Part shown: positions 12,511 to 21,019 of the stretch, piece after piece
How the letters are laid out: every line of letters begins with the position of its first letter
Position numbering within the stretch: position 1 is the first letter of the stretch
DNA from: CAZPRQ01 sp964589415
GTDB lineage: Bacteria; Patescibacteriota; Doudnabacteria; UBA920
NCBI GenBank assembly: GCA_964589415.1
Contig: CAZPRQ010000017.1
Location: 1 to 23,698 of the forward strand
Direction: 5' to 3'
Length of the DNA: 23,698 nucleotides
Notes under the pieces: model-generated
What the model saw: only the letters and a program-made list of their open reading frames with translations
The model's database searches: none
Told to the model about the DNA's origin: nothing
Made by a program: the position numbers and the translations under genes

Positions 12511-13581
12511 ATGTACAAAGCAAGCGAACTTGAATTAAATAAATTACTTTCGGTGGTGTTGGAACGTGACGCGTCTGACCTGCACTTACAGGTGGGCGAA
12601 CCTCCAATTATTAGAGTAGATAGTAAATTAATCCGCTTGGATAATTATCAGGCGCTTTCTAACGATGGCATTAGCGATTTACTGGATGTGGTGCTTCAGC
12701 CTTCGCAAAAAGAATTGTTTAAGCAGCAGATGAATGTAGATTTTTCTTACGCCTTTAAAGATAATATACGTTTTAGGGTTAATGCTTTTAGGCAAAAAGG
12801 GGTGCTTGGTGTAGCCATGCGGCTCGTGCCGAACCATATTAAAACAATTGAAGAATTGGGTCTTCCTCCCACCTTGCGTCGTTTTATAGAAAAACGTCAA
12901 GGTTTTGTGTTAGTTTGCGGACCTACCGGACACGGAAAGTCCACGGCTTTGGCAGCTATGATAAATGAAATAAACAATACTCGAGATGAGCATATTTTAA
13001 CCATTGAAGATCCTATTGAGTTTGTATTTACGGCCAATCAGTCTATGGTAAGCCAAAGGGAGTTGTATATAGACACTCCGTCCTTTGCCGGCGCTTTAAA
13101 GTCTGCCCTGCGAGAAGATATTAATGTGGTACTTGTGGGGGAAATGCGCGACGCGGAGTCCATGGCAGCGGCGTTAACTATTGCCGAAACCGGACATTTG
13201 GTGTTTGCTACACTGCATACCAATGATGCGGCCCAAAGCATAGACCGTATTGTGGATGTGTTTCCTTCGGCCCAACAGCAGCAGGTGCGAGGACAGTTAG
13301 CCAGCGTTCTGGTTGGGGCAATTTCTTTAAGGTTATTGCCGAAAGTCGGGGGAGGACGGGTGCCCGCGTATGAAATTTTGGTTAGCAATCATGCCGTAAG
13401 GAATATTATTAGGGACAACAAAATATATGAAATCCCCAATATTATTCAGACAAATCTTGATGAAGGCATGATTCCACTGGATAAAACGCTTGCCATGCTG
13501 GTTAAGCAAGGGCAGGTAGAAATGGAAGTCGCGCAGAATTATGTAAGCGATAATGATTATTTTATGTCGCTAATCTCATAA
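12511..13581 (+). CDS. pilT: Type IV pilus retraction ATPase PilT
   Basis: A 356-residue ATPase that drives pilus retraction. It has a PAS-like N-terminal domain (residues 1-110) and the motor core with Walker A GPTGHGKST (137-145; His replaces the more usual Ser before GKST), the Asp box IEDPIEF (165-171), Walker B VVLVGEMRD (206-214) and the His box TGHLVFATLHTN (227-238). A stretch HAVRNIIRDNK near residue 290 matches the AIRNLIRE retraction motif of PilT. The absence of the zinc-binding cysteines distinguishes it from PilB. Retraction implies dynamic pili for adhesion, twitching or DNA uptake. The start is four bases after the receiver gene's stop codon; an overlapping ATG at 12507 is out of frame. 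Confidence 0.95.
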   Translation: MYKASELELNKLLSVVLERDASDLHLQVGEPPIIRVDSKLIRLDNYQALSNDGISDLLDVVLQPSQKELFKQQMNVDFSYAFKDNIRFRVNAFRQKGVLGVAMRLVPNHIKTIEELGLPPTLRRFIEKRQGFVLVCGPTGHGKSTALAAMINEINNTRDEHILTIEDPIEFVFTANQSMVSQRELYIDTPSFAGALKSALREDINVVLVGEMRDAESMAAALTIAETGHLVFATLHTNDAAQSIDRIVDVFPSAQQQQVRGQLASVLVGAISLRLLPKVGGGRVPAYEILVSNHAVRNIIRDNKIYEIPNIIQTNLDEGMIPLDKTLAMLVKQGQVEMEVAQNYVSDNDYFMSLIS

Positions 13582-13678
13582 TAGCGCAAGTTTCGAGTAA
13601 AATTCCAAGAGTTGTTAGAATAAAGAATATTGGTTTATTATTTTCACTGGACAAGGGCCTGTGTAAATACGAGGTTAT

Positions 13679-14884
13679 ATGAAGTTTGCTTATAAAGCCA
13701 GAAATAAAGAAGGTAAAATATTGACAGGTATAGTTGTAGCCGCTGATCAGCAGCGCGCTGAGCAGTTATTGTCGGAAAACAACCTTATAATTATTGGCTT
13801 AGACGCTCAAGCAGAAAACTTGTTCGACAAAATAAATCCTTTTGCCAATTCTGTTAGTAATAAAGAATTGGTATTGTTTTCCCGGCAGCTAGCCACGTTA
13901 ATTTCGGCTCGTGTTCCAATTATACAGGCACTGCGTATTTTGGAAGAGCAGATTACCCAAAAGTACTTGGTTTCCATAGTGCGTGATCTTATAAACTCCG
14001 TGGAAAATGGCGAAAGTCTTTCCTTGGCCCTTTCCAAATATCCTAAGGTATTTGGCAATGTTTATACCAGTTTGGTTAAGTCGGGCGAAGTATCCGGGTC
14101 GCTCGATAAATCGCTTTCGTATTTGGCTGATCAATTGGAAAAGGATTACGCGTTAAGGTCAAAAGTAAAAAGCGCCATGACCTACCCGGTGTTTGTAGTA
14201 GGAGCTTTGGTGGTTGTTGGCATGCTAATGTTTAAGTTTGTTTTACCTAAACTAACCGCGGTTCTCAAAGAGCAAGGAGGTACTTTGCCGCCTATTTCAG
14301 TAGTGCTTATTTCATTTACCGATTTTTTTCAAAAATTTTGGTGGCTGGTACTATTGATTATATTCGGTTTAATTTTAGCAATTAGGGTTTATATTACTAC
14401 CCAGCAAGGCAGATATCAACTGGATCGCTTGAAGATTCACCTTCCAATTTTGGGGGATATATTTAGAAAAATATATTTGGCTCGTTTTTCTCGTAATTTG
14501 GCCACTCTAGTCGTAGGGGGTATCCCCATTATAAAAGCAATTCAAATAGTATCTGAAATAGTAAATAATGTAATTTACAGGGATATTTTGCTTCAGTCTG
14601 TGGAAAAAATTTCCAATGGTAAAAGTATTAGCGAAGGCCTTACGGGACATGCGGAGTTCCCTAATATTGTCATTCAAATGGTAAGGGTGGGTGAGCAGAC
14701 TGCGCAGCTAGATGATATATTGGCCAAACTGGCAAGTTTTTATGAGAAGGAAGTTGACGCGAAAGTTAGTACACTTACTACGTTGCTGGAACCGGTAATA
14801 ATGATTATTTTGGGTTTGGGTGTTGGTGCTATGGTTGCCGGCATATTGCTGCCAATTTATAATATGGCGAGCAGCGCTGGTTAA
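13679..14884 (+). CDS. pilC: Type IV pilus inner-membrane platform protein PilC
   Basis: A 401-residue GspF/PilC family protein, the platform on which PilB and PilT act. It has two repeated cytoplasmic helical domains (about residues 65-165 and 265-365), each containing an LARFSRNLATL- or LFSRQLATL-type motif and a GESLSLAL or GKSISEGL turn. The membrane helices lie at about 168-190, 218-240 and 370-393. The N-terminal FAYKARNKEGKILTG is characteristic. A GAGG (13671-13674, four bases before the ATG) may act as a weak Shine-Dalgarno sequence. The gap from pilT is about 100 bases and holds no obvious terminator, so cotranscription is likely. Confidence 0.95.
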   Translation: MKFAYKARNKEGKILTGIVVAADQQRAEQLLSENNLIIIGLDAQAENLFDKINPFANSVSNKELVLFSRQLATLISARVPIIQALRILEEQITQKYLVSIVRDLINSVENGESLSLALSKYPKVFGNVYTSLVKSGEVSGSLDKSLSYLADQLEKDYALRSKVKSAMTYPVFVVGALVVVGMLMFKFVLPKLTAVLKEQGGTLPPISVVLISFTDFFQKFWWLVLLIIFGLILAIRVYITTQQGRYQLDRLKIHLPILGDIFRKIYLARFSRNLATLVVGGIPIIKAIQIVSEIVNNVIYRDILLQSVEKISNGKSISEGLTGHAEFPNIVIQMVRVGEQTAQLDDILAKLASFYEKEVDAKVSTLTTLLEPVIMIILGLGVGAMVAGILLPIYNMASSAG

Positions 14885-14934
14885 AGCCAAAATAATTTTT
14901 CAAAAATACTTAATATGAATTGTGAATAAGTTTT

Positions 14935-14964
14935 TTGCATTTTTTGTCAAAAGTCTGCTATAAT
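14935..14964 (+). promoter_or_regulatory. Strong promoter of the major pilin
   Basis: TTGCAT (14935-14940), an 18-base spacer and TGC-TATAAT (perfect extended -10 at 14959-14964). A separate strong promoter fits the need for far more pilin than assembly proteins. Confidence 0.65.
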
Positions 14965-14980
14965 ATTACTAGTATATTAG

Positions 14981-15027
14981 AAATACCTTTGGTATTTTTA
15001 ATTAACCCATAACTCTAAAAGAGTTAT
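14981..15027 (+). promoter_or_regulatory. Two hairpins in the major pilin leader
   Basis: AAATACC (14981-14987) pairs with GGTATTT (14991-14997), and ATAACTCT (15009-15016) pairs with AGAGTTAT (15020-15027). Both are perfect and lie between the predicted start of transcription and the ATG at 15036. They could stabilise the pilin mRNA. The first ends in a T-run and could attenuate transcription. The roles are inferred. Confidence 0.5.
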
Positions 15028-15035
15028 AATCCGGA

Positions 15036-15479
15036 ATGGGGGTGAAAACTTTGCGAAATAAAAATAAAGGCTTTACACTTATTGAATTATTGGTAGTTAT
15101 CGCTATCATTGGTCTATTGGCCTCTGTGGTTTTATTATCCCTAAACTCGGCTCGAGCCAAGTCCAGGGATGCCAAGAGACTTGCTGATATGCGTCAGTTG
15201 GCTTCCGCTTTGGAATTGTATTACAATGACAACAGCGGCTATCCTGCTGCCGCTGGCGGTTCTCCTTCCGGTTTGGTGCCAAATTATATTGGTCAAATAC
15301 CGTTATCTCCTTCACCGGCAGACGGTAGTTGTTCGGCAGCCCAGAATTCCTACACTTATACCCAACAGGGTTCTGGAGTCTCCTATACTTTTACGTTCTG
15401 TTTAGGAGCATCTACCGGTGGCTATACTTGCGGTGCAGGCGCTTGTACAAAAACGCTTTCCCCGTCCGGTATTCAATAG
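15036..15479 (+). CDS. pilA: Major type IV pilin
   Basis: A 147-residue prepilin. A 12-residue basic leader ends in KG, followed by FTLIELLVVIAIIGLLASVV; PilD cleaves after Gly12 and the Glu at mature position 5 is present. The helix then continues into SARAKSRDAKRLADMRQLA, as in many CPR and Gram-positive pilins, with ALELYYNDNSGYP at the start of the globular part. Four cysteines (near residues 104, 128, 137 and 142) could form disulfides. Its own strong promoter and the flanking hairpins point to high expression, so I take it as the main fibre subunit. A GTG at 15042 would shorten the leader by two residues and is an alternative start. Confidence 0.92.
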   Translation: MGVKTLRNKNKGFTLIELLVVIAIIGLLASVVLLSLNSARAKSRDAKRLADMRQLASALELYYNDNSGYPAAAGGSPSGLVPNYIGQIPLSPSPADGSCSAAQNSYTYTQQGSGVSYTFTFCLGASTGGYTCGAGACTKTLSPSGIQ

Positions 15480-15491
15480 TATCTCAATGTA

Positions 15492-15521
15492 AATGCCCTA
15501 AGTATTTCTACTTAGGGCATT
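15492..15521 (+). terminator. Hairpin after the pilin gene
   Basis: AATGCCCTAAGTA (15492-15504) and TACTTAGGGCATT (15509-15521) form a perfect 13-bp stem with a four-base loop. The downstream T-run is interrupted (TTTATCATTT counting the arm), so it may be a terminator with read-through or a 3' stabiliser of pilin mRNA. Confidence 0.7.
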
Positions 15522-15528
15522 TATCATT

Positions 15529-15534
15529 TATAAT
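15529..15534 (+). promoter_or_regulatory. -10 element for a probable leaderless transcript
   Basis: TATAAT at 15529-15534 ends six bases before the ATG at 15541, the expected distance to the transcription start. A -35 would fall in the preceding hairpin and has no good match, so this call is tentative. Confidence 0.4.
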
Positions 15535-15540
15535 ATAATT

Positions 15541-15927
15541 ATGAATATACTTCTTATTCGCTTATGGTTACGCTCCGCGTTTATAACGGCAATCCTGCTG
15601 GTGGTTTTTTTAAGCGGATATATGGGTTGGATTGCCGGAGCTAAAACCAGTCGTAGTGAATTTATTTTGTTAAACGCGGGTCAAGTGGTTCGCGCGCTGG
15701 AATATTTTAACAGTGATCAGGGTCATTATCCGACTGTTTCTGAATTTGAAGACGTGGATAGTTTTGGGAGCTATATTTACCCTTGGCCTGCCGCGTTCTA
15801 TAAGTCCGACAATTGTTCGGAAAATATTTTGTATAAGAATATTAAAAATTCAGAATATGAATTATGGGTATGTTTACCGAAAGCTTCAGGTGGTTTTTCC
15901 AAGGGTTGGGAACTTTTTCAATTATAG
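15541..15927 (+). CDS. Pilin-like protein without a prepilin cleavage motif
   Basis: A 128-residue protein with a membrane helix at about residues 12-32, then ARSLE-like polar residues and VVRALEYFNSDQGHYPTVSEFE. That last segment matches the region after the N-terminal helix in small type IV pilins (compare ALELYYNDNSGYP in the neighbouring major pilin). It lacks a KG-FTLIE processing site and Glu5, so it is probably not cleaved by PilD and would stay in the membrane. Two cysteines lie in the C-terminal half. It is placed between the major pilin and the O-antigen-ligase-like gene. A membrane-retained pilin homologue that assists assembly is one idea; the function is unknown. Confidence 0.6.
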   Translation: MNILLIRLWLRSAFITAILLVVFLSGYMGWIAGAKTSRSEFILLNAGQVVRALEYFNSDQGHYPTVSEFEDVDSFGSYIYPWPAAFYKSDNCSENILYKNIKNSEYELWVCLPKASGGFSKGWELFQL

Positions 15928-15939
15928 CGCTGGAATATT

Positions 15940-17952
15940 ATGAAACTATACCTCCAAATGATTAAAATTGGAAACGGATGCAAGCATGCTTATAAAAGAG
16001 TTGGTTTATCGCGGGTTTTACTTAGCCTTTTCTTTTTAGCCGTCGTATGTGGTTATAGTTATTACACTTTGGAGCAGTTTGAAACATTAAAATTTAGCAT
16101 TTTTGTATTTGGTGCCGGTTTGTTATGGTTTTTTGTCGTTCCGGTAATGGCTGAAAGACCTTGGTCAGACACTCAATTGGCCGCTAAAGTTTTTTTTGGA
16201 GCCCTAATAGGCTTTTGGGTATGGTCTGGTATTGCAACCTTGTCATCTGTGGATCCTTTAAATTCTTTTATTGGGGTAAATTATAGGTTTACCAACAGTT
16301 GGCTGTTTATGACGGCATGGTGTTTGTTTACTGCTTGCTTATCGGTATTATCGTATTCCAGATTCATATTATATTTGGTAAAAGTAGCCATTTTTAGTGG
16401 ATTAATAGTTGCAATGTGGGCAATTTTACAAAGTTTGGGGGTAGGTTATTTTGAATATGACAATAGTAAATTTTTCCGCGCCCCCGGATTTTTAGGCAAT
16501 GCGAATTTTACTTCTTTATATATTGCTTGCTTATTACCACTCACTGTAATTATGGCTTTTTATAGCCGGCAGAAGTGGGAAAGGCTATATTATTGGACAA
16601 GTTCTATAGTTTCGTCAGGCATGCTCGTAATGTTGGCAAGCAGGGGAGCCTTGCTTGGTTTGGTTAGCGGCTGGGCTTGTCTGGTGCTGTTAAGCTTGTT
16701 GTATATTCCAAATATTCGTAAAACGCTCTTGGCACTCTCTTTTATTGCTCTGGTTTTCGGGGCAATATTTTCCGCCAATATTATTGGAACTGACAGTCCG
16801 TTAAGGGGTGTGTCCTCTGAGGATAAAAATATTCAAACTCGTTTTTTTGTATGGGATTTAGCCATTTCCGCGGCGGAATCTTATCCTTTGGTAGGGGTGG
16901 GGTTGGGAAATTTTCAATATTGGTATGAGTCGGGACGTGGTAAAAATTTTGCTTCCGAAAGTTCATTATTCGATGATGCTCATAATATTTTTTTGCATTT
17001 GGCAGCCACGGGAGGCGTTCCGTTGGCAGTTATGTTTATAGTATGTCTGCTTTCTGCTTTTACGGCTGCAATTTTTCGCGTGCGAAATGAATTGGATTTA
17101 ATTTCCGCGGCAGCGGCGGCTTCAATCGTAGTTTGGGTGGTCGCAGCAAGCTTTACCCCGGTATCTGTTCCTAATTTTATGTTGTTAGCTTTGCTTTTGG
17201 CTCTGTCGCTTCGTTTGCCTGAATTGAGGCAGGAAATAGTTACGAAATCCCGGTTAAGTGTGGGTATTTTGGCCATTCGTTTTTCTGGCGCGATTTTGGC
17301 GATTGCCGCCCTGGTGTATATAGTTAGCGAAGTAATGCTTTTTTCGGCCATGCAAATGTATTGGCAAGGCAATTACATTAAAGCTTTCAAACAAAGCCAG
17401 TTCGCGTATTGGCTTAATCCAACAGATCAGTTAATGTCCGTGTTTTCGACTGCGAGTGCCATAATGCTTAATGAGTCGGCGGACAAAATAGATAGGTTGC
17501 AATCGCAAGCCGCTTTAAAGCATCCATTTTTGAGTCAAACTTATTTGCAACAGGCTCATTTAAACATGTTAAGATACCAGCAGACGAAAACTTTGTTTTA
17601 CGCGCAACAGGTTCAGTACAATTTGGTTTCAAGCTTGGCGTTTAATCCATATTCTCATACCGGAAGGTACTATTTAGCGCAGTACTATTTTTTGAAAAAC
17701 CAAATGCCGGCGGCGAAAAAAATGGTAGAATCCATTTTAATTTTAAACCCCGAACATGGGGATGCTTGGAAATTGCTTGCCAGAGTGTATCAGGAAGAAG
17801 GGCGGCGGGAGCAGTTTTTATACGCGCTAAGCCAAGCTTATAAGTTTCAGCCTTCCTCGGTGGAAATATGGAAGGCTTTGCGCGTGACACAAGGCTCCGG
17901 CAATATAAAAGACGCGGAATTAAACATTAATCTTATGCTTGGAAATTTATAA
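15940..17952 (+). CDS. O-antigen ligase-like polytopic protein with C-terminal TPR region
   Basis: A 670-residue protein with about 11-12 membrane helices up to about residue 475, then a soluble helical tail (about 480-665) with TPR-like repeats such as PEHGDAWKLLARVYQEEGR. The segment near residues 344-365 (DDAHNIFLHLAATGGVPLAV) is the typical signature of the Wzy_C/O-antigen ligase family, in which a loop His acts in glycan transfer from a lipid carrier. In pilus loci, relatives of this family (PglL/TfpO type) glycosylate pilins. Its place between pilin genes and pilD makes pilin glycosylation the best guess. Exopolysaccharide polymerisation is the alternative. It starts 12 bases after the preceding stop and directly abuts pilD. 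Confidence 0.8.
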   Translation: MKLYLQMIKIGNGCKHAYKRVGLSRVLLSLFFLAVVCGYSYYTLEQFETLKFSIFVFGAGLLWFFVVPVMAERPWSDTQLAAKVFFGALIGFWVWSGIATLSSVDPLNSFIGVNYRFTNSWLFMTAWCLFTACLSVLSYSRFILYLVKVAIFSGLIVAMWAILQSLGVGYFEYDNSKFFRAPGFLGNANFTSLYIACLLPLTVIMAFYSRQKWERLYYWTSSIVSSGMLVMLASRGALLGLVSGWACLVLLSLLYIPNIRKTLLALSFIALVFGAIFSANIIGTDSPLRGVSSEDKNIQTRFFVWDLAISAAESYPLVGVGLGNFQYWYESGRGKNFASESSLFDDAHNIFLHLAATGGVPLAVMFIVCLLSAFTAAIFRVRNELDLISAAAAASIVVWVVAASFTPVSVPNFMLLALLLALSLRLPELRQEIVTKSRLSVGILAIRFSGAILAIAALVYIVSEVMLFSAMQMYWQGNYIKAFKQSQFAYWLNPTDQLMSVFSTASAIMLNESADKIDRLQSQAALKHPFLSQTYLQQAHLNMLRYQQTKTLFYAQQVQYNLVSSLAFNPYSHTGRYYLAQYYFLKNQMPAAKKMVESILILNPEHGDAWKLLARVYQEEGRREQFLYALSQAYKFQPSSVEIWKALRVTQGSGNIKDAELNINLMLGNL

Positions 17953-18747
17953 ATGCATTTGTTGTTAATTGGTTTTTTTGGAGTTTTAATAGGCAGTTTT
18001 TTAAACGTGGTAATATTGCGCTTGCCCTCAGGTTTAACTCTTAACGGTCGTTCCCACTGTTTTAATTGCGGTCATAACTTGAACTGGCTAGATTTAATTC
18101 CAATTTTCAGTTATTTAAGCTTAAAGGGGAAGTGTCGGTATTGCCATGCAAATATTTCTCCCAGATACGCGTACATAGAAATTATAACGGGAATTTTGTA
18201 CGCGTTAATTGTAGGGGTTATGTCGCCGCAAGGAGGTTACGAGTGGCTTGAAACGGCAAGGGTTTTGTTGGTTAGCAGTGTATTGGTGGCTATATTTGTT
18301 ATAGACTTGGAACATTATATAATTTTAGATAGTTTGACATTTTTTTTGTCCGCGGTAATTTTACTTTTGAATATTTGTTTAGACATGTTAGCCGGAACTT
18401 CGCTGTTCAGTTTGGCGAGTCATACAGGCTCGGGTGTTTTAGGGGCAATAGTCGCATTTCTTCCATTTTTTAGCATTTGGTTTTTTTCCAAGGGAAAATG
18501 GATGGGGTTTGGGGATGTTAAATTTATGCTTCCTTTTGGCGCGGTCTTGGGATGGCCATTGGTGGTTTTGGGTATGTTTTCGGCATTTTTTATGGGAGCT
18601 ATTGTCTCCGTGTACTTGTTGGTTGCCGGTGGAAAGGGCTTAAAAAGCCAAATACCCTTCGGTACTTTTTTGAGTGTGGCCTGCGTTTTGGCGCTATTAT
18701 GGGGTCATAAGCTATGGGCCGCTTATTTGTCGCTCATAGGATTTTAA
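17953..18747 (+). CDS. pilD: Prepilin peptidase and N-methyltransferase PilD
   Basis: A 264-residue membrane aspartyl protease that removes prepilin leaders and methylates the new N-terminus. The N-terminal domain with two CxxC pairs (C36/C39 and C61/C64) binds zinc. The catalytic aspartates are visible as D118 in FVIDLEH and D188 in GFGDVKF. The methylation-domain region PSGLTLNGRSHCFNCGH is intact. The start codon directly follows the stop of the upstream gene (TAA at 17950-17952), so translation is probably coupled. Its substrates are encoded on both sides: the major pilin and the minor pilins with FTLME/QTLIE-type sites. Confidence 0.96.
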   Translation: MHLLLIGFFGVLIGSFLNVVILRLPSGLTLNGRSHCFNCGHNLNWLDLIPIFSYLSLKGKCRYCHANISPRYAYIEIITGILYALIVGVMSPQGGYEWLETARVLLVSSVLVAIFVIDLEHYIILDSLTFFLSAVILLLNICLDMLAGTSLFSLASHTGSGVLGAIVAFLPFFSIWFFSKGKWMGFGDVKFMLPFGAVLGWPLVVLGMFSAFFMGAIVSVYLLVAGGKGLKSQIPFGTFLSVACVLALLWGHKLWAAYLSLIGF

Positions 18748-18756
18748 TGTTACAAT
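18727..18756 (+). promoter_or_regulatory. Extended -10 promoter of the minor pilin genes
   Basis: TTGTCG (18727-18732), an 18-base spacer and TGT-TACAAT (-10 at 18751-18756). It overlaps the end of pilD and would drive the four minor pilin genes. Confidence 0.5.
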
Positions 18757-18789
18757 ATACGTGTTATTGCAATATTATTTGAAACCAAA

Positions 18790-19500
18790 ATGGTTCCCAA
18801 AAAATACAATATTCCCGCTGACAGTGGGCGTATGAACCGGGGCTTTACCCTTATGGAGTTAATTGTGGTAATTGCCATTATGGGGCTTATGGCAACTTTT
18901 ATTGTCGCGAATTTTGCGGCTAAGCGGGCGGAACGCGATTTGTTAATAGCGCAAAATGAAATTATTACCAATATTAGAAAATTGCAAAGCTACTCTTTAT
19001 CATCGCGCACGCTTTCTGGCGGACAAGCCGTTCAATATTATTTAATGAAATTAAGCACCACCGGAGCGGGCGGACAATATGTAATGCAGGCTTTGTATAA
19101 TACATCTTCATCGCCAAGACTGAGCGCGGCCGTAGAAACTTTCAATTTGCCAAGAAGCGTAAAAATAAAGTCGTTGACGGTAAAAAGAAACGTGGTGCCT
19201 GTAACTGACACGCCCAGTTGCGCGCTTATTGCGTATAAATTGCCGTTCGCGGGCATAACTCTCACTAACAGCTGCGATTTTTATAATTTCGCGACACCGC
19301 CTCCAACAGATGCCTATGCTAATATTTTGGATTTTAGGGGGAACATAGACAATAATCCGACCACTTCAGACTCTAAGTTGGTTATTAAAATTACCGATCA
19401 ATATGAAAGTCCAAACCTGGTTCGCTATATACTTGTTAATACAACGTCGGGTATAGTATGTCCGACGGATGTAACAGGAAACGTATGTACCGCCTATTAA
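18790..19500 (+). CDS. FimT/GspH-like minor pilin
   Basis: A 236-residue prepilin with a class III site: a basic leader ending NRG, then FTLMELIVVIAIMGLMATFIV with Glu5. The globular part is larger than in the major pilin and mostly beta, with three or more cysteines. It opens a set of four minor pilin genes in the order fimT/gspH-V-W-X, as in many T4P and pseudopilus systems, where these subunits form a priming tip complex. The ATG at 18790 gives a 17-residue leader; an internal ATG at 18832 would give a three-residue leader and is less likely. The end overlaps the next gene. Confidence 0.85.
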   Translation: MVPKKYNIPADSGRMNRGFTLMELIVVIAIMGLMATFIVANFAAKRAERDLLIAQNEIITNIRKLQSYSLSSRTLSGGQAVQYYLMKLSTTGAGGQYVMQALYNTSSSPRLSAAVETFNLPRSVKIKSLTVKRNVVPVTDTPSCALIAYKLPFAGITLTNSCDFYNFATPPPTDAYANILDFRGNIDNNPTTSDSKLVIKITDQYESPNLVRYILVNTTSGIVCPTDVTGNVCTAY

Positions 19501-20225
19501 AAGTTGCCCGTAATCAGTCCGGTCAAACGCTTATAGAGACGATGACCGCTTTATTTATGCTTTCCATGGGAATGACCGCGGCGGTTGGGTTGGCAATTTA
19601 TGCTTTTTCGGCTTCCGATAATATAATTCGGCAGATAGTTGCCACCGGCGTGGCTCGCGAGGGTATTGAGGCGGTAAAAAATATGCGCGACACGAATTGG
19701 TTAAAGCAATCCAGCATAAATCTTGATTGTTATAATTTTGAAACCAACGCTTCTTCCCCCAATTATCCGGATCCGGCTGGCGGCGCGAGGTGTTATAAAA
19801 ATTGGTTAACACAAACTTACGCAATTGACCCACCGGCGGGCAATTCAGCCTATAGGCTCCGTTATAATCCTGCAGGCATCACTTTTTGGCTTATGGAAGC
19901 GGCGAGTAATAATTATGGACTCAATTCGCCTGATTTTACCAGTTCGTCTTTTATGACCGATCCGAATTTTACCGGTTTTTATTTTCACCCCACCGTGCCC
20001 GTCGCCAGTGGCAACTCCCCCTATTACAGGAAAGTAACAATTATTAAATCCAGTCCGAACGCGGCCTTTGCTCAAACAGGCTATGAGCGCATACAGGTTA
20101 TTTCTCAGGTATGGTGGAAAGGTAAAAATTGTCCACAAAACAGAACAGATGTCAGTTATCCGGCTGTCGGACAAAAATGCGTGGTTACATTGGAAACATA
20201 TTTAACCAATTGGAAAAATTACTAG
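19485..20225 (+). CDS. PilV-like minor pilin
   Basis: A prepilin of about 246 residues if started at ATG 19485. That start has an AGGA (19476-19479) six to nine bases upstream, one of the few Shine-Dalgarno-like sites here, and lies inside the end of the preceding gene, giving an overlap of 16 bases. An in-frame ATG at 19458 is possible but would increase the overlap. The leader ends QSG, followed by QTLIETMTALFMLSMGMTAAVG; this variant keeps Glu5. Motifs such as VAREGIEAVKNMRDTNW are typical of PilV-type pilins. It probably belongs to the pilus tip complex. Confidence 0.82.
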   Translation: MYRLLKVARNQSGQTLIETMTALFMLSMGMTAAVGLAIYAFSASDNIIRQIVATGVAREGIEAVKNMRDTNWLKQSSINLDCYNFETNASSPNYPDPAGGARCYKNWLTQTYAIDPPAGNSAYRLRYNPAGITFWLMEAASNNYGLNSPDFTSSSFMTDPNFTGFYFHPTVPVASGNSPYYRKVTIIKSSPNAAFAQTGYERIQVISQVWWKGKNCPQNRTDVSYPAVGQKCVVTLETYLTNWKNY

Positions 20226-20228
20226 AAC

Positions 20229-20256
20229 TAGAATCAAGAATTTAGAATCAAGAATT
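20229..20256. repeat. 14-bp tandem duplication
   Basis: TAGAATCAAGAATT occurs twice without a gap (20229-20242 and 20243-20256) between the second and third minor pilin genes. It is most simply a slippage duplication and lies just before the next start codon. Confidence 0.7.
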
Positions 20257-20263
20257 AAGGATT

Positions 20264-21019
20264 ATGCAAAGAAACGAATTGCTGATACATGATAAGAGGG
20301 CTGGTTTTACGCTTATGGAAATTGTGGTCGCCACAAGCATTTTTGCTACTGTTTCTATAGCGCTTTTTTCTTTATTTGATTACACTTTAAAAATAAACCG
20401 TCGCAGTGAAGCGCTTAGGCAAGCCACGCAGGGAATGCGCAATTTTGTGGAATTGCTGGTGAAAGAAGTGCGTAACGGCCAAATTGATTATGGTATTATT
20501 TCACCGCCCGGTGACATTACTTCCACAACCATAGCTCCATGTCCAAGCATCAATGGTTTGAGCGCGGGCAGCACCATTCCGGACGTAGGGGTTAGCAGTT
20601 ATGACAGTTACGCGGCAAAAGAAAATAGATTGGGTATAACCACACTGGAAGGCGACAGAGAATGCTTTTATTTAGGCTATGGTACAGGAGGCACCGGCGC
20701 GTACAGTACCTGGGTAGGGAATAATATATTTGGGAAAAACGCCAATAACCCCAAGCCGGTACTTGTTTTAAATAAAAATAATTCCATTACTGAAGTTTTA
20801 AATCCTCCGAATTTTACTATAGAATCACTTGTTTTTTATATTCGTCCGGCCAAGGATCCTTACGTCGACAATCCAACAACGGACATAAATGCTCTGGCTC
20901 GTACACAGCCTTTTGTTACCATGCTTTTGGGTTTTAAAACCCAGTTAACTACCGGTGAACAAGTATCAATTTACTATCAAACAACCGTATCTTCCGATAA
21001 ATATGACATCCCCCATTAA
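20264..21019 (+). CDS. PilW-like minor pilin
   Basis: A 251-residue prepilin. The leader ends KRAG, followed by FTLMEIVVATSIFATVSIALFSLFDYTL with Glu5. The region after it (RRSEALRQATQGMRNFVELLVKEVR, quoted in part) resembles the PilW/GspJ family, and two cysteines are in the globular domain. The length and gene order agree with PilW. It is the third member of the minor pilin set. Its end overlaps the start of the next gene by 17 bases. Confidence 0.85.
   Translation: MQRNELLIHDKRAGFTLMEIVVATSIFATVSIALFSLFDYTLKINRRSEALRQATQGMRNFVELLVKEVRNGQIDYGIISPPGDITSTTIAPCPSINGLSAGSTIPDVGVSSYDSYAAKENRLGITTLEGDRECFYLGYGTGGTGAYSTWVGNNIFGKNANNPKPVLVLNKNNSITEVLNPPNFTIESLVFYIRPAKDPYVDNPTTDINALARTQPFVTMLLGFKTQLTTGEQVSIYYQTTVSSDKYDIPH

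Noticed and set aside
20955..21002. Earlier start for the PilX-like gene
   Set aside because: It would add a polar stretch inside the PilW-like gene and an overly long leader. The ATG at 21003 gives an overlap similar to that of the preceding gene pair.
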